From the NCBI GenBank assembly GCA_963817735.1, contig CAWFPP010000009.1, positions 62,001 to 126,000 on the forward strand: a DNA stretch of 64,000 nucleotides. The letters are read 5' to 3'. Of the stretch, positions 62,670 through 64,000 are shown one piece after another. The notes beneath the pieces were generated by a model, which worked only from the letters and a program-made list of their open reading frames with translations, was not told where the DNA came from and made no database searches. This stretch comes from Bog-473 sp963817735 (GTDB lineage: Bacteria > Actinomycetota > Acidimicrobiia > Acidimicrobiales > RAAP-2). The translations under genes and the position numbers were made by a program. The stretch's first letter is position 1; every line of letters starts with the position of its first letter.

Positions 62670-63296
62670 GTGACGACTCCCGCGGAGGACTCTGGCCTGG
62701 CCCCCAACCACCATGGTCATCACAAGGGCTTCTCGGGGATCACCGGACTCATCGCGGCGCTCAGCATGCGATCCGGAAGGACGGGCGATGCCGAGCTCGC
62801 CATGAGGCTGACTGACCTGGGCCCCGGAGCACGCGTCGTCGATATTGGATGCGGCCCCGGGGTCGCGGCCCGCCTGGCCGCAGAACGGCGCGCCACCGTC
62901 GTCGGGGTCGATCCCTCAGATGTCATGCTGCGTGTCGCCCGCAGAGATGACCACCGTCGAACGGTGACATGGCAAAAGGGTTCTGCCGAGTCCCTCCCGT
63001 TGACGGATCACTCGCAGGACATCGCTTGGTCGCTTTCGACGGTGCACCATTGGCCGAACTTGAGGGGCGGGCTCGACGAAGTCCGCCGGGTCCTGGCGCC
63101 CGGCGGTCGCTTCCTCGCGACCGAGCGGCGCGTGAAGCCCGGCGCAACGGGCCACGCCAGCCACGGCTGGACGACCCAGCAGGCAGAGAGCTTTGCCGAA
63201 CTTTGCGAGACCGTCGGATTTCTCGACGCCAATGTCTCGGACCACGTGACCAGCCGCGGGACGCTCCTCGCCGTCTTGGCCCATACCAGCCTCTGA
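62670..63296 (+). CDS. SAM-dependent methyltransferase, MerR-linked
   Basis: 208 residues. Motif I VVDIGCGPGVAARLAAE, motif II VVGVDPSDVMLRVARR, and SLPLTDHSQDIAWSLSTVHHWPN then RRVLAPGGRFLATER are clear. The His-rich start (PNHHGHHKGFSGI) is unusual and may bind metal. The C-terminal ETVGFLDANVSDH is typical of small-molecule methyltransferases. GTG start 8 bp past the dyad. Regulation by the divergent MerR protein is likely, so its substrate may be the inducer or a related toxic compound. Confidence 0.85.
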   Translation: MTTPAEDSGLAPNHHGHHKGFSGITGLIAALSMRSGRTGDAELAMRLTDLGPGARVVDIGCGPGVAARLAAERRATVVGVDPSDVMLRVARRDDHRRTVTWQKGSAESLPLTDHSQDIAWSLSTVHHWPNLRGGLDEVRRVLAPGGRFLATERRVKPGATGHASHGWTTQQAESFAELCETVGFLDANVSDHVTSRGTLLAVLAHTSL

Positions 63297-63705
63297 TCGG
63301 AACGGAATGCCCTACAGGAACGTGACCCGGCTCGCCGGTAGTGCGACCCCTCGCGGTCTCTAGGACGACTCGGGATCGGTTCCGCCTCAAGATGCAAGAG
63401 CGACGACGTCCCTGGGATCGGCAGCACCGTCGGGGCCCGAGCCAACAACCAAGCGAGTGCCACTTGAGCCGGGCCGACGTGCAGCCTCTGCGCAGTCGCG
63501 CGCGAATCGGATCTCCCTCGACCTGAGCCGAGCGCCGTTGCGTCCTGACTCGCTTTGTCGAAGAGTTCAATCACCGCAACAGGCCCGAGAGCGGTTGGCC
63601 CCCCGCCGTCCTCGACGAATGGGTAGAGGGCAGCCCACTGGTTCGCGTCGATTTTCCCGAGTCCGACTGACAGGTCAAGGGTGGTTGGGTCCCTCGCCTG
63701 CGGAC
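63297..63705. other. 409-bp stretch without an intact gene
   Basis: It contains the aldo/keto reductase remnant on the minus strand and a short plus-strand frame (63527-63670) without a start codon. GC content falls compared with the rest of the window. No RNA gene or terminator is clear. Confidence 0.5.
63386..63499 (-). pseudogene. Aldo/keto reductase C-terminal remnant
   Basis: The minus strand reads RLHVGPAQVALAWLLARAP and then LPIPGTSSLLHLE, the unmistakable NADPH-binding end of aldo/keto reductases. Upstream and downstream residues in this frame do not fit, and there is no room for the remaining ~250 residues. I read it as a fragment left by decay or rearrangement. Confidence 0.7.
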
Positions 63706-63990
63706 TCACATATTCTGGTTGTGCACCCCGAGCTCGGCCAGGAGTCGGTTGCGCAGGGCGTCAAAGGCCGGGCCGCCGATGTGGCGAGGGCGGGACAGGT
63801 CGACAGGCGCATCGAGGCAGATCCGGGCGGCGCGCAGGCCGAGGACCCGGTCGGCCAAGAGCACGGCCTCCTCGACGTCGTGGGTCACCAGCAGCGCACG
63901 CCCGGTCGGTGTCGAGCGCAGAGGTCCGCCACCAGGTCCTGCATCTTGAGGCGAGCTTGACGTCCGTGGCGCTGGTGATGGATTTCCTCC
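63706..63990 (-). pseudogene. SsuB/TauB-type ABC ATPase C-terminal fragment, frameshifted at window edge
   Basis: LLVTHDVEEAVLLADRVLGL is the switch-His end of nitrate/sulfonate/taurine ABC ATPases, and PRHIGGPAFDALRNRLLAELG is their tail. Upstream, RLKMQDLVADLCARHRPG continues the family in another frame, so one base is missing near 63900-63905. Further upstream the reading degenerates before the right edge. The permease and binding protein would lie outside the window. Confidence 0.65.
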
Positions 63991-64000
63991 CGGGATCGGG

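Noticed and set aside
63527..63670. Plus-strand frame reading FVEEFNHRNRPESGW near the right edge
   Set aside because: It looks protein-like but has no start codon, is under 50 residues and lies in a decayed stretch. Not supported as a gene.

Overview
The window looks like a chromosomal segment of a high-GC actinobacterium, probably deep-branching and Acidimicrobiia-like. Support comes from very GC-rich third codon positions, frequent GTG starts, an F420-NADP oxidoreductase-type protein, an MshC-type (mycothiol) cysteine ligase, the phosphatidylinositol mannoside (PIM) block pgsA-patA-pimA, the succinylase diaminopimelate genes and CGAAC-N4-GTTCG LexA boxes. The lineage is inferred from gene content; there is no rRNA to confirm it. 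I found no tRNA, rRNA, CRISPR array, intact insertion sequence or prophage.

Layout. 1-8.9 kb is an accessory stretch on the minus strand: DHA2 transporter, PA14-containing GH3 beta-glucosidase, biotinyl/carboxyltransferase acyl-CoA carboxylase, nitroreductase, polytopic membrane protein and a lipoprotein. It is dense with frameshifts, about nine in the GH3 gene alone. 9-18.7 kb holds acyl-CoA and fatty-acid metabolism (nitronate monooxygenase-like protein, crotonase, dienoyl-CoA-reductase-like SDR, FabI), an ABC exporter, an exopolysaccharide sugar transferase, an F420 reductase and the MshC-like ligase. 18.8-33.5 kb is the actinobacterial thrS-HIT-pgsA-patA-pimA-pdxS-pdxT block, interrupted by a YbhN-type membrane protein, a lipoprotein, an EF-G paralogue, a GT2 glycosyltransferase and a cupredoxin, and ending in purU. 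33.5-35.8 kb encodes a phosphodiesterase and a secreted SGNH hydrolase with a 42-residue repeat array.

35.9-49.6 kb is a second conserved block: an SplB-like radical SAM gene and ftsK diverging around a LexA box, then a D-Ala-D-Ala carboxypeptidase, thrB, miaB-miaA, dapF-hflX-dapC-dapD-dapE. 49.7-51.9 kb is a three-gene minus-strand operon (secreted-repeat protein, sterol-desaturase-like hydroxylase, DoxX). 52.2-56.3 kb is a compact, largely unexplained set: SRPBCC protein, UbiA-like membrane protein, MenG-like methyltransferase, geranylgeranyl-reductase-like flavoprotein and a di-iron ferritin-like protein. An ECF sigma/anti-sigma pair follows. 57.7-61.1 kb holds a tandem alpha-beta-barrel protein, a methyltransferase, an Fpg/Nei glycosylase and lexA, whose promoter lies between two LexA boxes. 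61-64 kb is accessory: small unknown proteins, a divergent MerR/methyltransferase pair around a long dyad, and decayed fragments of an aldo/keto reductase and a SsuB/TauB-type ATPase.

How it fits together. The two conserved blocks cover peptidoglycan precursors (DAP), tRNA isopentenylation and methylthiolation, vitamin B6, PI-mannoside envelope lipids and an SOS circuit in which lexA, the radical SAM gene and possibly ftsK share operators. The most interesting candidates for undescribed biology are the isoprenoid-type block at 52.2-56.3 kb, the thrS leader with mutually exclusive pairings, and the LexA-controlled SplB-like gene.
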